A DNA stretch of 64,000 nucleotides from Bacteroidetes bacterium 47-18. Its GTDB lineage: Bacteria > Bacteroidota > Bacteroidia > Chitinophagales > Chitinophagaceae. The notes under the pieces are model-generated. The model worked only from the letters and a program-made list of their open reading frames with translations. It ran no database searches and had not been told where the DNA came from. This document shows, piece after piece, positions 9,095 to 16,934 of the stretch; positions within the stretch are counted from its first letter, which is position 1, and every line of letters begins with the position of its first letter. The DNA lies in NCBI GenBank assembly GCA_001897155.1, contig MKSF01000023.1, positions 17,728 through 81,727 of the forward strand, given 5' to 3'. The position numbers were made by a program, and so were the translations under genes.

Positions 9095-9198
9095 CTGCAA
9101 ATAACAATTACGTTCTACGCAAAAGCTTATGATCCCTTATAAATAAAGAAGGATTCCTTCAAAGCACAATATCTTTCTACAATCCGGAAACAACATTG

Positions 9199-9238
9199 AA
9201 AAGAGAGCATCCTGGTTACAGAGCGCTCTCTTTTATTT
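9199..9238 (+). terminator. Intrinsic terminator
   Basis: Stem AAAAGAGAGC (9199-9208) and GCTCTCTTTT (9225-9234) is followed by a T-rich stretch. It lies in the 406-bp gap 9095-9500, which otherwise holds the right cassette repeat (9104) and the promoter at 9413; I see no gene in it. Confidence 0.7.
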
Positions 9239-9412
9239 CCCCGACTTGAGATTTTCAGCCTTTCCTGCTGCCTTGCTGACTGATCCCCGGCCCGGAGGCT
9301 GAGCCATTGCAGCAGGTCTGCCACCTGATGTCTCGTCACAGATCAGAGAAGCGCATTATACATTCCACGTAAGCCCCGCTTATTACGCTTATAAAAACAC
9401 AAAAGATTCCCC

Positions 9413-9457
9413 TGTAACTATTGTTACCATTTCCCGTAAATACCGGTGCTACTTTTG
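9413..9457 (+). promoter_or_regulatory. Promoter of the tauE-yeiH operon with Crp-type palindrome
   Basis: GTAACtattGTTAC (9414-9427) is a perfect inverted repeat. The consensus -7 box TACTTTTG begins at 9450, 29.5 bp from the centre. This is the best combined example of the six sites. Confidence 0.8.
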
Positions 9458-9500
9458 CTCTCTCAATAGCATTTCAAAAAGTTAACATAAAAAACTGGTT

Positions 9501-10310
9501 ATGGAAATAACAATTATCATTGGTTATATATTAGCGATACTCGTAGGCACATCACTGGGCCTGATAGGTAGCGGCGGCTCTATCCTCACCGTTCCTATCT
9601 TAGTGTATGTAATGGGTGTGGACCCTGTCATTGCAACGGCATATTCATTGTTTATTGTTGGCGCTACCTCTTTGGTGGGCGGCATTCAAAATGCAATGCA
9701 GAAAAAAGTAGATTTCAAAACCGTACTGATATTCGGTATTCCTTCCATTGCGGCGGTGTATCTCACAAGAGCTTACCTGATGCCGCTGATCCCTGATACA
9801 CTTTTCAGCATAGGCAGCTTTGAGTTTACCAAGCCCATAGCCTTAATGGTGCTTTTCGCCATCGTAATGATAGCCGCCTCTATCTCTATGATCAAACCCG
9901 GCAGGAAAAACAAAGAAGCATCCGGGGACGGCGAAATGAGATACAATTATCCAATGATCCTTCTGGAGGGTTCCCTGGTAGGAGTAGTAACAGGATTAGT
10001 CGGCGCAGGAGGTGGTTTCCTGATCATCCCGGCATTGGTATTGCTGGCGAAAATGCCGATGAAATTAGCAGTGGGAACCTCCCTGTTTATCATCGCAGCC
10101 AAATCGCTTTTGGGCTTTACAGGAGACCTGCAAGGAAGCGAGCATATAGACTGGGTATTGCTTTCCGTATTCACATTGCTTTCCATTGCAGGTATATTTA
10201 TCGGTATTTTATTATCCAGGAAAATAGAAGGCAATAAGCTCAAGACCGCTTTTGGCTGGTTTGTACTGGTAATGGGCATTTATATTTTTATCAAAGAATT
10301 ATTCCTGTAA
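9501..10310 (+). CDS. TauE/SafE-family sulfite or sulfur-anion exporter
   Basis: The 269-aa membrane protein has about eight hydrophobic segments in two similar halves, each opening with the family's glycine-rich motif ([13 protein letters not shown] near 20-32; [13 protein letters not shown] near 164-176). TSUP-family carriers move sulfite, taurine, sulfoacetate or related anions. Here it may expel the sulfite produced by the persulfide dioxygenases encoded downstream. Its stop abuts the ATG of the next gene. Confidence 0.88.
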   Translation: MEITIIIGYILAILVGTSLGLIGSGGSILTVPILVYVMGVDPVIATAYSLFIVGATSLVGGIQNAMQKKVDFKTVLIFGIPSIAAVYLTRAYLMPLIPDTLFSIGSFEFTKPIALMVLFAIVMIAASISMIKPGRKNKEASGDGEMRYNYPMILLEGSLVGVVTGLVGAGGGFLIIPALVLLAKMPMKLAVGTSLFIIAAKSLLGFTGDLQGSEHIDWVLLSVFTLLSIAGIFIGILLSRKIEGNKLKTAFGWFVLVMGIYIFIKELFL

Positions 10311-11270
10311 ATGATTGCTAAAACACATTCCGCGGGTGCCCGGGCCTTTGCTTTATTGCCCGGGCTGGCAGCTTTCGGTCTTGCCATGGCGCTGCCCGCA
10401 TTGAACGCGCTGCTATCAGGCCTGATAGCAGGCGTACTTATCGGAAATGTGTTTCGGTTACCCGCTTCCTTCCGGTCGGCATCCGGGGCTACAGGAACCA
10501 GATTGCTGGAATACTCCGTTATCTTCCTTGCTTTTGGGGTGCAATATGAGCACCTCATGGGTCTGGGCTGGAAAAGCTTACTCATGGTAACGGTAATAGT
10601 GCTTGCTGTTATTCTGGCAAGCTACCGCCTGAGCAAGCGCCCGGTCAACTGGCTGATCGGTTTCGGGACAGCTATCTGCGGCTCTTCGGCTATAGCAGCA
10701 GTAGCCCCATCGGTAGCGAAGGACAAAAGTGACGCCGGCATTGCCATTGCGGTGGTTAATCTTTACGGAACGCTGGGTATGCTGGCATTGCCATTGGCAT
10801 TCAAATACGTGGACGCCACGCCGGCCGTCCAAGCTATGTTTATAGGAGGTTCGCTGCACGCAGTAGGCAATGTAGCCGGAGCGGGCTATATGATGAGCAA
10901 CGAAGTCGGCGAGCTGGCCGTAATGATCAAGCTCGCACGGGTCTCAATGCTGTCATTCGGGGTGATCCTGCTCAACTTATTAAGCAATAGTCATGGCAGC
11001 AAAAGCTGGTGGTCCTATTTAAAGCTACCCTGGTATATAACAGGATTTATACTTATCAGCGTTGTTGTCTCCTTTACGGATATCCCGGCAGGATGGCTGA
11101 AAAACATTGACTTCGCAGGCAAGCTGATATTGACTATCGCTATGACCAATATAGGGATACAGATCCGGTTCAGGGACCTGTGGCAGTCAGGTAAGAGCGG
11201 ACTGCTGTTTGGATTGTCCGTATTTGCATTCCAACTGATGATTATCGGCCTGTTTGTTTTGTGGATGTGA
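10311..11270 (+). CDS. YeiH-family putative sulfate exporter
   Basis: The 319-aa polytopic membrane protein belongs to the UPF0324/YeiH family. The characteristic segment GTAICGSSAIAAVAP (about 118-132) and the following NLYGTLGMLALP are present, with about ten membrane helices in all. The family is annotated as putative sulfate exporter; the direct assay base is thin. It is translationally adjacent to the TauE/SafE gene, fitting removal of oxidised sulfur end products. Confidence 0.85.
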   Translation: MIAKTHSAGARAFALLPGLAAFGLAMALPALNALLSGLIAGVLIGNVFRLPASFRSASGATGTRLLEYSVIFLAFGVQYEHLMGLGWKSLLMVTVIVLAVILASYRLSKRPVNWLIGFGTAICGSSAIAAVAPSVAKDKSDAGIAIAVVNLYGTLGMLALPLAFKYVDATPAVQAMFIGGSLHAVGNVAGAGYMMSNEVGELAVMIKLARVSMLSFGVILLNLLSNSHGSKSWWSYLKLPWYITGFILISVVVSFTDIPAGWLKNIDFAGKLILTIAMTNIGIQIRFRDLWQSGKSGLLFGLSVFAFQLMIIGLFVLWM

Positions 11271-11312
11271 TGGCTCAAAGCTTGCAGGAAAAATTCCAAA
11301 AAAGATCACAAG

Positions 11313-11357
11313 TGTAATGGTTGTTACCAACCGGGGGAAATACAGGCAATACTTTTG
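11313..11357 (+). promoter_or_regulatory. Promoter of first persulfide dioxygenase gene, Crp-type site
   Basis: GTAATggttGTTAC (11314-11327) has one mismatch. The -7 box TACTTTTG begins at 11350, 29.5 bp from the centre. Confidence 0.75.
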
Positions 11358-11396
11358 TACAAGCAATTTTTAAAAACGTAAAAACAATTATTCGTT

Positions 11397-12815
11397 ATGA
11401 GAGTAGAACAAATTTATACCGGATGTCTGGCACAAGGTGCCTATTATATCGAAAGCAATGGTGAGGCTGTAGTAATAGACCCACTGAGGGAGGTGCAGCC
11501 CTACATCAGCAAAGCGGAAAAAGACGGGGCGAAAATCAAGTATGTCCTGGAAACACACTTTCACGCAGACTTTGTAAGCGGGCACCTGGACTTAGCACAA
11601 AAAACCGGCGCGATCATCGTTTTCGGTCCGACAGCCAAACCCGGGTTCGATGCACACGTAGCAGCAGACGGTGAAGTATTAAAGGTGGGCGATGTAAGCA
11701 TCAGGGTCATTCATACACCCGGTCATACTATGGAGAGCGCCTGCTTTCTTCTGACAGATAAGGACGGTAAGGACGTAGGATTATTTACGGGAGATACCCT
11801 GTTTATCGGGGATGTGGGCCGTCCGGACCTGGCGCAGAAAGTAGTGGCAGATCTGACCCAGGATAAATTAGCCGCGCATCTTTACGATTCCCTGCATAAC
11901 AAGATCATACCTTTGGCTGATGACATTATTGTATATCCCGCGCACGGCGCCGGTTCGGCCTGTGGTAAAAATATGAGCAAGGAAACTACCGATACTTTGG
12001 GACATCAGAAAGCGACCAACTATGCCTTACAGCCTATGACGAAAGAAGAATTCGTAGAGAAGGTATTGGATGGATTGATGCCGCCTCCGGGCTATTTCCC
12101 CGCAAATGTGCTGATGAATATTAAAGGCTATGAAAGCATAGATAAGGTGCTGGATAAAGGTTTACAGGCTTTAACGCCGGAGGCTTTTGAAGCGGCAGCC
12201 AACGAAACAGACGCCCTGATCCTGGATACCAGGAACGCGCAAACTTTCGCCCAAGGCTTTATCCCGAATGCAATCAACATCGGTATTGATGGCAGCTTTG
12301 CTCCCTGGGTCGGCGCCCTGATCCCGGATATCAGGCAAGCTATTTTACTGGTAGCAAATGAAGGTACAGCGGAAGAAGTGGTAACAAGGCTGGCGCGTGT
12401 AGGATATGATAATGCTATCGGTTACCTGAAAGGCGGTATGCAGGCCTGGGCGGCTGCCGGCAAAGAAACAGATACTATTGAGTCCGTTTCTGCAGATGAG
12501 CTGGCGGATCGCTTGGCGCAAGACCCGGATTTGAACATCCTGGATGTCAGAAAGAAAAGCGAGCATTTTTCAGAGCACATCATCGGTTCAGAAAACATAG
12601 CACTGGATTATATCAATGAGCATATTGCCGAAGTAAGCAAGGACAAAACATACTACGTGCACTGTGCCGGTGGCTACCGCTCTATGATCTTCAACTCGAT
12701 CTTAAGAGCCAGGGGCTACGATAACCTGATTGATGTGCAAGGTGGCTTTAAAGCCATCAAGGAATCCGGTAAATTCCAAGTAAGCGATTACGTTTGCCCT
12801 ACAACAATGCTGTAA
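11397..12815 (+). CDS. Persulfide dioxygenase-rhodanese fusion (CstB/ETHE1-like)
   Basis: The 472-aa protein starts with a metallo-beta-lactamase fold holding the mononuclear-iron site of persulfide dioxygenases: HFHAD (His54, His56, Asp58), His110 and Asp133. Two rhodanese domains follow. The first (about 265-365) lacks a catalytic cysteine; the second (about 370-460) has Cys423 in HCAGGYRS. ETHE1-type enzymes oxidise glutathione or low-molecular-weight persulfide to sulfite, and the rhodanese part can form thiosulfate. It therefore acts downstream of Sqr. It is monocistronic with its own Crp-type promoter and a strong terminator at 12836. A paralogue lies at 16935. Confidence 0.9.
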   Translation: MRVEQIYTGCLAQGAYYIESNGEAVVIDPLREVQPYISKAEKDGAKIKYVLETHFHADFVSGHLDLAQKTGAIIVFGPTAKPGFDAHVAADGEVLKVGDVSIRVIHTPGHTMESACFLLTDKDGKDVGLFTGDTLFIGDVGRPDLAQKVVADLTQDKLAAHLYDSLHNKIIPLADDIIVYPAHGAGSACGKNMSKETTDTLGHQKATNYALQPMTKEEFVEKVLDGLMPPPGYFPANVLMNIKGYESIDKVLDKGLQALTPEAFEAAANETDALILDTRNAQTFAQGFIPNAINIGIDGSFAPWVGALIPDIRQAILLVANEGTAEEVVTRLARVGYDNAIGYLKGGMQAWAAAGKETDTIESVSADELADRLAQDPDLNILDVRKKSEHFSEHIIGSENIALDYINEHIAEVSKDKTYYVHCAGGYRSMIFNSILRARGYDNLIDVQGGFKAIKESGKFQVSDYVCPTTML

Positions 12816-12835
12816 AGCATAGCCCGGTTTACAGA

Positions 12836-12870
12836 AAAGAGCCCCGGATAATTCATATCCGGGGTTCTTG
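12836..12870 (+). terminator. Intrinsic terminator
   Basis: Stem CCCCGGATA / TATCCGGGG with a 5-nt loop is extended by flanking AAGA/TCTT pairs and followed by a T-rich run. Confidence 0.8.
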
Positions 12871-12888
12871 TTTTCGGGGTTAAATAAT

Positions 12889-12978
12889 TAAGTTACGATC
12901 TGCTTACAGCAAGCAAGCTTTTAGGACAGATACACTTTGCCAGGTATGAAACATCCCTTATAATAAGGGATAGATATC
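12889..12978 (+). repeat. Decayed copy of the dispersed repeat
   Basis: 'atctgcttacagcaagcaag' and the following 'gacagatac' match the left end of the intact elements with scattered changes. The rest has eroded. It lies in the gap 12816-13123 together with the terminator and the next promoter. Confidence 0.5.
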
Positions 12979-13045
12979 AGACCGGTAACGATTCCAAAAA
13001 CCTATAATTCAAATCTATATGCACATTGGGTTTACATATTTTATG

Positions 13046-13090
13046 TGTAACATTAGTAGCAATACACCCCGCTTCAAAGACGGAACTTTG
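13046..13090 (+). promoter_or_regulatory. Peroxiredoxin promoter with degenerate Crp-type site
   Basis: GTAACattaGTAGC (13047-13060) keeps the left half-site. The -7-like box GAACTTTG begins at 13083, 29.5 bp from the centre. Confidence 0.65.
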
Positions 13091-13123
13091 CTATAACAAA
13101 TCAACCATTAAAACATTCAAGCA

Positions 13124-13771
13124 ATGGAAAATCAAATAAATACTATGCCAAGAATCGGCGATATGGCACCGGATTTTGATGCCATAACCACAACGGGGCA
13201 GTTGAAATTTTCGGAATATAATAAGGGCAACTGGGTGATCCTGTTTTCTCACCCTGCAGATTTCACACCTGTCTGTACTACAGAAATGACGGGCTTCGCG
13301 CAAGAAAGCGATTTCTTTGAAAAACATCATACGAAGCTAATGGGACTGAGCATAGACAGTATCCACAGCCACATAGCCTGGGTAAATGCCGTAGATGAAA
13401 AAACCGGTGTATTATTCAACTTCCCGATCATCGCTGACCTGGATATGAAAGTAGCGAAGCTGTATGGGATGCTGCAGCCGGGAGAAAGTGAAACTGCCGC
13501 GGTCCGTGCCGTATTTATCATCGACCCCTCCGGTAAGATCCGCCTGATCATGTATTACCCGCTGAATGTAGGCAGGAATATGGACGAGATCAAACGCGCC
13601 TTATTAGCGCTGCAAACTTCAGATGAGCATAAAGTGGCTATGCCTCTTAACTGGCAGCCCGGAGATAAGGTGATCGTAGGAGCCCCTAAAACGCTGGAAG
13701 GCTTAAAAGAACGTAAGGCAGATACCAGCCTGGAACAGACAGACTGGTACCTGGCTAAAAAATCAATCTAA
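13124..13771 (+). CDS. 1-Cys peroxiredoxin (Prx6 type)
   Basis: The 215-aa thiol peroxidase has the peroxidatic motif PADFTPVCTTE (Cys51) and no other cysteine, so it is of the 1-Cys type. The C-terminal half (MPLNWQPGDKVIVGAP) matches the Prx6 group. It would reduce peroxides, or possibly persulfides, using an external thiol such as the thioredoxin encoded at 18764. It has a Crp-type promoter, tying it to the sulfur regulon, and is followed by a rhodanese gene. Confidence 0.9.
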   Translation: MENQINTMPRIGDMAPDFDAITTTGQLKFSEYNKGNWVILFSHPADFTPVCTTEMTGFAQESDFFEKHHTKLMGLSIDSIHSHIAWVNAVDEKTGVLFNFPIIADLDMKVAKLYGMLQPGESETAAVRAVFIIDPSGKIRLIMYYPLNVGRNMDEIKRALLALQTSDEHKVAMPLNWQPGDKVIVGAPKTLEGLKERKADTSLEQTDWYLAKKSI

Positions 13772-13833
13772 TATTTTACAGCAATTGATAGCTGTGGCAA
13801 TGCTTACAGCTATCAATTACAATACATACAACT

Positions 13834-14148
13834 ATGCTATCCGTATTCAAAAAATTCTTCGGGACCACCGACGATACCCCTGTAAAAAATGCCATCGCCA
13901 ACGGCGCATTCCTGGTAGATGTGCGTACACCGTCCGAATTTTCTGGAGGCAGCGCCAAAGGCGCGGTCAATATTCCTTTAGATAAGATACAGGCGCAATT
14001 GGCCAAATTCAAGGGCAGGAAAAATATCGTGGTCTTTTGCCGGAGCGGTAACCGCAGCAGCCAGGCCAAGCGTATCCTGGAACAGAACGGTATCCAGAAC
14101 GTCATCAATGGTGGTACCTGGCAAAATGTTGCGAATCTTGTTATGTAA
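13834..14148 (+). CDS. Single-domain rhodanese
   Basis: The 104-aa cytoplasmic sulfurtransferase has the active loop CRSGNR (Cys69) and the N-terminal motif VDVRTPSEF (28-36). It would accept a persulfide sulfur on Cys69 and pass it on. It lies 62 bp after the peroxiredoxin, probably in the same unit, and 13 bp before the broken methyltransferase. Confidence 0.9.
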   Translation: MLSVFKKFFGTTDDTPVKNAIANGAFLVDVRTPSEFSGGSAKGAVNIPLDKIQAQLAKFKGRKNIVVFCRSGNRSSQAKRILEQNGIQNVINGGTWQNVANLVM

Positions 14149-14161
14149 TAAACCAATCAGA

Positions 14162-14785
14162 ATGAGCAAGTATCATAAAGATTTCTGGAACGACCGGTAC
14201 AGCCCGGAGGAGTTCGTGTATGGTGAAGTGCCTAATGAATACCTGAAAGATAAATTATCGGCCCTGTCACCCGGGACAATAGTATTACCGGCAGAAGGGG
14301 AAGGCCGGAATGCAGTATATGCCGCAAAAAATGGCTGGACAATATAAGCATTTGACCAGAGCGAAGCCGGTCAAAAGAAAGCAATGCTATTGGCTGAAAG
14401 GAACTCCGTAAGCATTGATTACCGGGTATCTGATATGGATACGATTGATTATCCCGGGCAATCTTTTGACGCGCTGGCTTTGATTTATGCGCATTTTCCT
14501 GCTGATGTACGCAGGGAGTACCATCAAAAGCTGAGCAGCTATCTTAAAAAAGGCGGTGCCCTTATTCTGGAAGCCTTTGCAAAAGAGCATACAAAAAATC
14601 AGCAGGTCAACCCCGATGCCGGGGGACCCCGCGACATTAATGCGCTTTATGACCTGGCAGAGACCCAGGCAGATTTTGAAGGCTATGAATATAAAGAGGC
14701 CTTAACAGCAGTTATTGAGCTGAGTGAAGGCAGTCATCACCTGGGCAAGGCGGATGTGATCAGGATTTTCGCGATAAAAAAATAA
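14162..14785 (+). pseudogene. TehB-like SAM methyltransferase interrupted by an in-frame stop
   Basis: The reading frame from ATG 14162 gives a class I methyltransferase with motif I as [18 protein letters not shown] at 14345-14347 breaks it between NGWTI and AFDQSEAGQ. The same frame continues open to 14785, and the two parts align end to end with TehB-like thiol/tellurite methyltransferases, where this position joins the core strand to AFD. A single base change (TAA for a Tyr codon, for example) explains it. Downstream residues remain intact, so the change is recent, or the stop is read through, or it is a sequencing error. It might have methylated a thiol. Confidence 0.8.
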
Positions 14786-15196
14786 AGTGACTATCTGCTT
14801 ACAGGTAACAACCTTTTTTACGGATACGCCTCGCTGAGCAGTGTCCTTTATGACGCTCGGATCCCCTTTAGCTTATAAAGGAACTGAGGGTACTGGTCAT
14901 TCCGAACGGATGTGAGGAATCTCTTATACTTGTAGCCAATCTTGCGTATGTGCACTTTGGGTTTTGTTGATTATATAGACACAGTCAGTTTATTTTATTT
15001 CGTAAAGACGGCGGAATGGAGTCCCCTGATAAAGCCTTATAGGGTTGTTGGTGAAGAACACCAACAACGGAGTGGAATGAAATGAGATGTACTGTATCGT
15101 ATGTAGTCATTCCGAACGGATGTGAGGAATCTCTTATACAGCTTAGTAGCATCCTAGACATATAATGGCTTTGTTTCCTACATATAGATAGTCAGT
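14786..15196 (+). repeat. Dispersed repeat, complete long form
   Basis: The 411-bp element begins directly after the methyltransferase stop with 'agtgactatctgcttacagg' and ends 'tacatatagatagtcagt'. The core 'cgaacggatgtgaggaatct' occurs twice (near 14905 and 15114). The segment between the cores carries a hairpin (GTTGTTGGTG / CACCAACAAC) and is absent from the short form. It is the same long form as at 1-305. It accounts for nearly all of the gap 14786-15252. Confidence 0.85.
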
Positions 15197-15252
15197 TATC
15201 AAGAAAAAATAATTACCGGGTTACTTTCACGAATACATAAAAGACACAACAT

Positions 15253-15462
15253 ATGAAAAGCAATATAGGAACTACCGATAAAATAGTGCGCATCGTTGCC
15301 GCGCTGCTGATCGGCGTTTTATACTTCTCCGGCATCATATCCGGTACCCTGGCCCTGGTGTCAGCAGGAGTGGCTGTCATCTTTCTCCTGACCGCATTCA
15401 TCAGCTTCTGCCCGCTTTATATGCCATTCGGCATCAACACTTCTAAAAAGAAAAAGAAATGA
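15253..15462 (+). CDS. DUF2892 small membrane protein (YgaP-like)
   Basis: The 69-aa protein has two membrane helices, a Cys in SFCPLYMPFGINT (Cys56) and a lysine tail. DUF2892 proteins are often fused or linked to rhodaneses, as in YgaP, and may move thiocyanate or hydrogen sulfide; that role is inferred from the family. It starts about 57 bp after a repeat element; no Crp-type site was found before it. Confidence 0.85.
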   Translation: MKSNIGTTDKIVRIVAALLIGVLYFSGIISGTLALVSAGVAVIFLLTAFISFCPLYMPFGINTSKKKKK

Positions 15463-15544
15463 TACGGAGCATAGCAGCAGCAAATATCTAAGCTGTTAGG
15501 GAGCAACGTAATCCCGTTTTTTGAAACTTCAAATTTGTAATACA

Positions 15545-15781
15545 ATGAAAAACTATTTGAGCAACTGGAATTTTATGCGCATTGTGCGCCTGGCATTGGG
15601 TATAATGATCATTGTACAAGGTATCCAGGTGCAGGAGTGGCTGTTCGTAGTCCTGGGAGGATTATTTTCCTTAATGCCTGTGCTGAACATAGGCTGTTGC
15701 AGCGCTTCGGGCTGCAGCACGCAAATCCCTAAGAACAATAAGAATGTCACGGAAGAAATAGCTTACGAGGAGGTAAAATAA
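15545..15781 (+). CDS. DUF2892-like membrane protein with Cys-rich tail
   Basis: The 78-aa protein has one or two hydrophobic segments (about 10-48), then NIGCCSASGCSTQ, a dense cysteine motif. Such a motif could carry persulfide sulfur at the membrane face. ATG at 15545 is chosen because it begins the family-like MKNYLSNWNFMRIVRLALG; a TTG 24 bp upstream gives a longer, less likely form. It lies 7 bp before the next gene. Confidence 0.75.
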   Translation: MKNYLSNWNFMRIVRLALGIMIIVQGIQVQEWLFVVLGGLFSLMPVLNIGCCSASGCSTQIPKNNKNVTEEIAYEEVK

Positions 15782-15788
15782 CAATCTT

Positions 15789-16352
15789 ATGTGGCGAAGT
15801 ATTGTATTCATACCGGCGGCAATGATATTGTTTTCCTGTACCGGTAATGTGGGGGCATCTTTTACCGCCAGGGAGAAAGAGCAGCTTTTAGCCTTAGGGG
15901 ACAGCATTACTATGGAGGCACAAAACATCCTGTTACAGAATGTTTCGTCAGCCATTCAAAAAGGCGGAACAGCATATGCCGTTGGCTTTTGCAATACCCA
16001 GGCAATGCCCCTGACCCACGCTGTTGCAGCCATTCACCAGGTGACCATCCAAAGAGTGACCGATAAAAGCAGGAACCCGGCAAATGCGCTGCAGACGGCA
16101 ACAGACAGCCTGGTCTGGGAACAGCTAAAAGCTGAACAGGAGCACCGGATTGTACGGGAAAAAGATGGCAGTATCTATTATTACAAACCTATCATACTGG
16201 CTATGCCGGCCTGTATGAAATGTCACGGCGGTAAGGATGACATACAGGAAAGCACGCTCAAAATCATTACCCGGAGATACCCGGAAGATAAGGCTACAGG
16301 ATATAAGCCGGGAGATATAAGAGGTATGTGGAAAGTAAAAATAAAAGAATAA
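15789..16352 (+). CDS. DUF3365 c-type heme lipoprotein
   Basis: The 187-aa protein has a lipoprotein signal (ILFSC, Cys17) and a CMKCH c-heme motif at 142-146, in the arrangement of DUF3365/Tll0287-like domains. It would be a periplasmic heme-binding sensor or electron carrier. Its stop codon shares a base with the ATG of the next gene, so the four small genes from 15253 form a unit. Confidence 0.82.
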   Translation: MWRSIVFIPAAMILFSCTGNVGASFTAREKEQLLALGDSITMEAQNILLQNVSSAIQKGGTAYAVGFCNTQAMPLTHAVAAIHQVTIQRVTDKSRNPANALQTATDSLVWEQLKAEQEHRIVREKDGSIYYYKPIILAMPACMKCHGGKDDIQESTLKIITRRYPEDKATGYKPGDIRGMWKVKIKE

Positions 16353-16552
16353 TGAAATTTATAAAGAAAAATATGCTCACTGTCGCAGGTATTGCCCTGG
16401 GCGCAGTGGCAGGGTTGCTCTACTGGAAATTTGTAGGCTGCGAATCCGGCGCCTGCGCAATCACCTCCAAACCCGCCAACAGCACTGTCTATGGCGCAGT
16501 AATGGGCGGATTGCTGTTTTCTATGTTTAAGAAAAAGGAACCCTCCAGGTAA
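16352..16552 (+). CDS. Small membrane protein (DUF6132-like)
   Basis: The 66-aa protein has two membrane segments and a short loop with GCESGACAI (Cys29 and Cys34), typical of the small proteins found beside rhodanese and DUF2892 genes in Bacteroidota. The start ATG overlaps the previous stop by one base. The function is unknown; the paired cysteines again suggest sulfur chemistry. Confidence 0.7.
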   Translation: MKFIKKNMLTVAGIALGAVAGLLYWKFVGCESGACAITSKPANSTVYGAVMGGLLFSMFKKKEPSR

Positions 16553-16599
16553 TTACCGGGAAACCCCGTTCAGAGAAAAGCAGGATGCACCACATTCCC

Positions 16600-16760
16600 A
16601 TACAGGATTACAGCAAGAGCGCTGAACCGGGAAACAGCGCATTAAAGCAATGCCTCACATCGCGCTCCGTTCACCGGGCTCAAACTATGCGCCCACCCAC
16701 GGCCAGATAGTCCGTTCGCAGTGAGCTGCAAGCTCATCATTACCGGTTGTTCCGTCACCG
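16600..16760 (-). repeat. Probable decayed copy of the dispersed repeat (minus strand)
   Basis: Read on the minus strand, the stretch shows GACTATCTG near 16712, then GAACGGAGCGCGATGTGAGG near 16675-16655, resembling the left end and core of the intact elements with an extra few bases. The gap 16553-16934 holds this, no gene that I can support, and the promoter at 16848. Confidence 0.4.
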
Positions 16761-16847
16761 GCGGAAAGCAACCTGTAATTAAAAATTACAATTTATAGAT
16801 ATAACCAATACGGTTATTGTTTATCCTTTTCCAATTCTTATCCCTAA

Positions 16848-16892
16848 TGTAACATAAGTGGCAGTACAGGCCGCCTACAGGATGGAACTTTG
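16848..16892 (+). promoter_or_regulatory. Promoter of second persulfide dioxygenase operon, Crp-type site
   Basis: GTAACataaGTGGC (16849-16862) has an intact left half and degenerate right half. The -7-like box GAACTTTG begins at 16885, 29.5 bp from the centre. Confidence 0.62.
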
Positions 16893-16934
16893 CAATATCA
16901 ATCAATTCCTAAACAATAAAAAAAATAATAGTTT

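Noticed and set aside
15481..15544. Seventh Crp-type site (GTAATcccg...) before the gene at 15545
   Set aside because: The right half-site is missing and no -7 box lies at the required distance.
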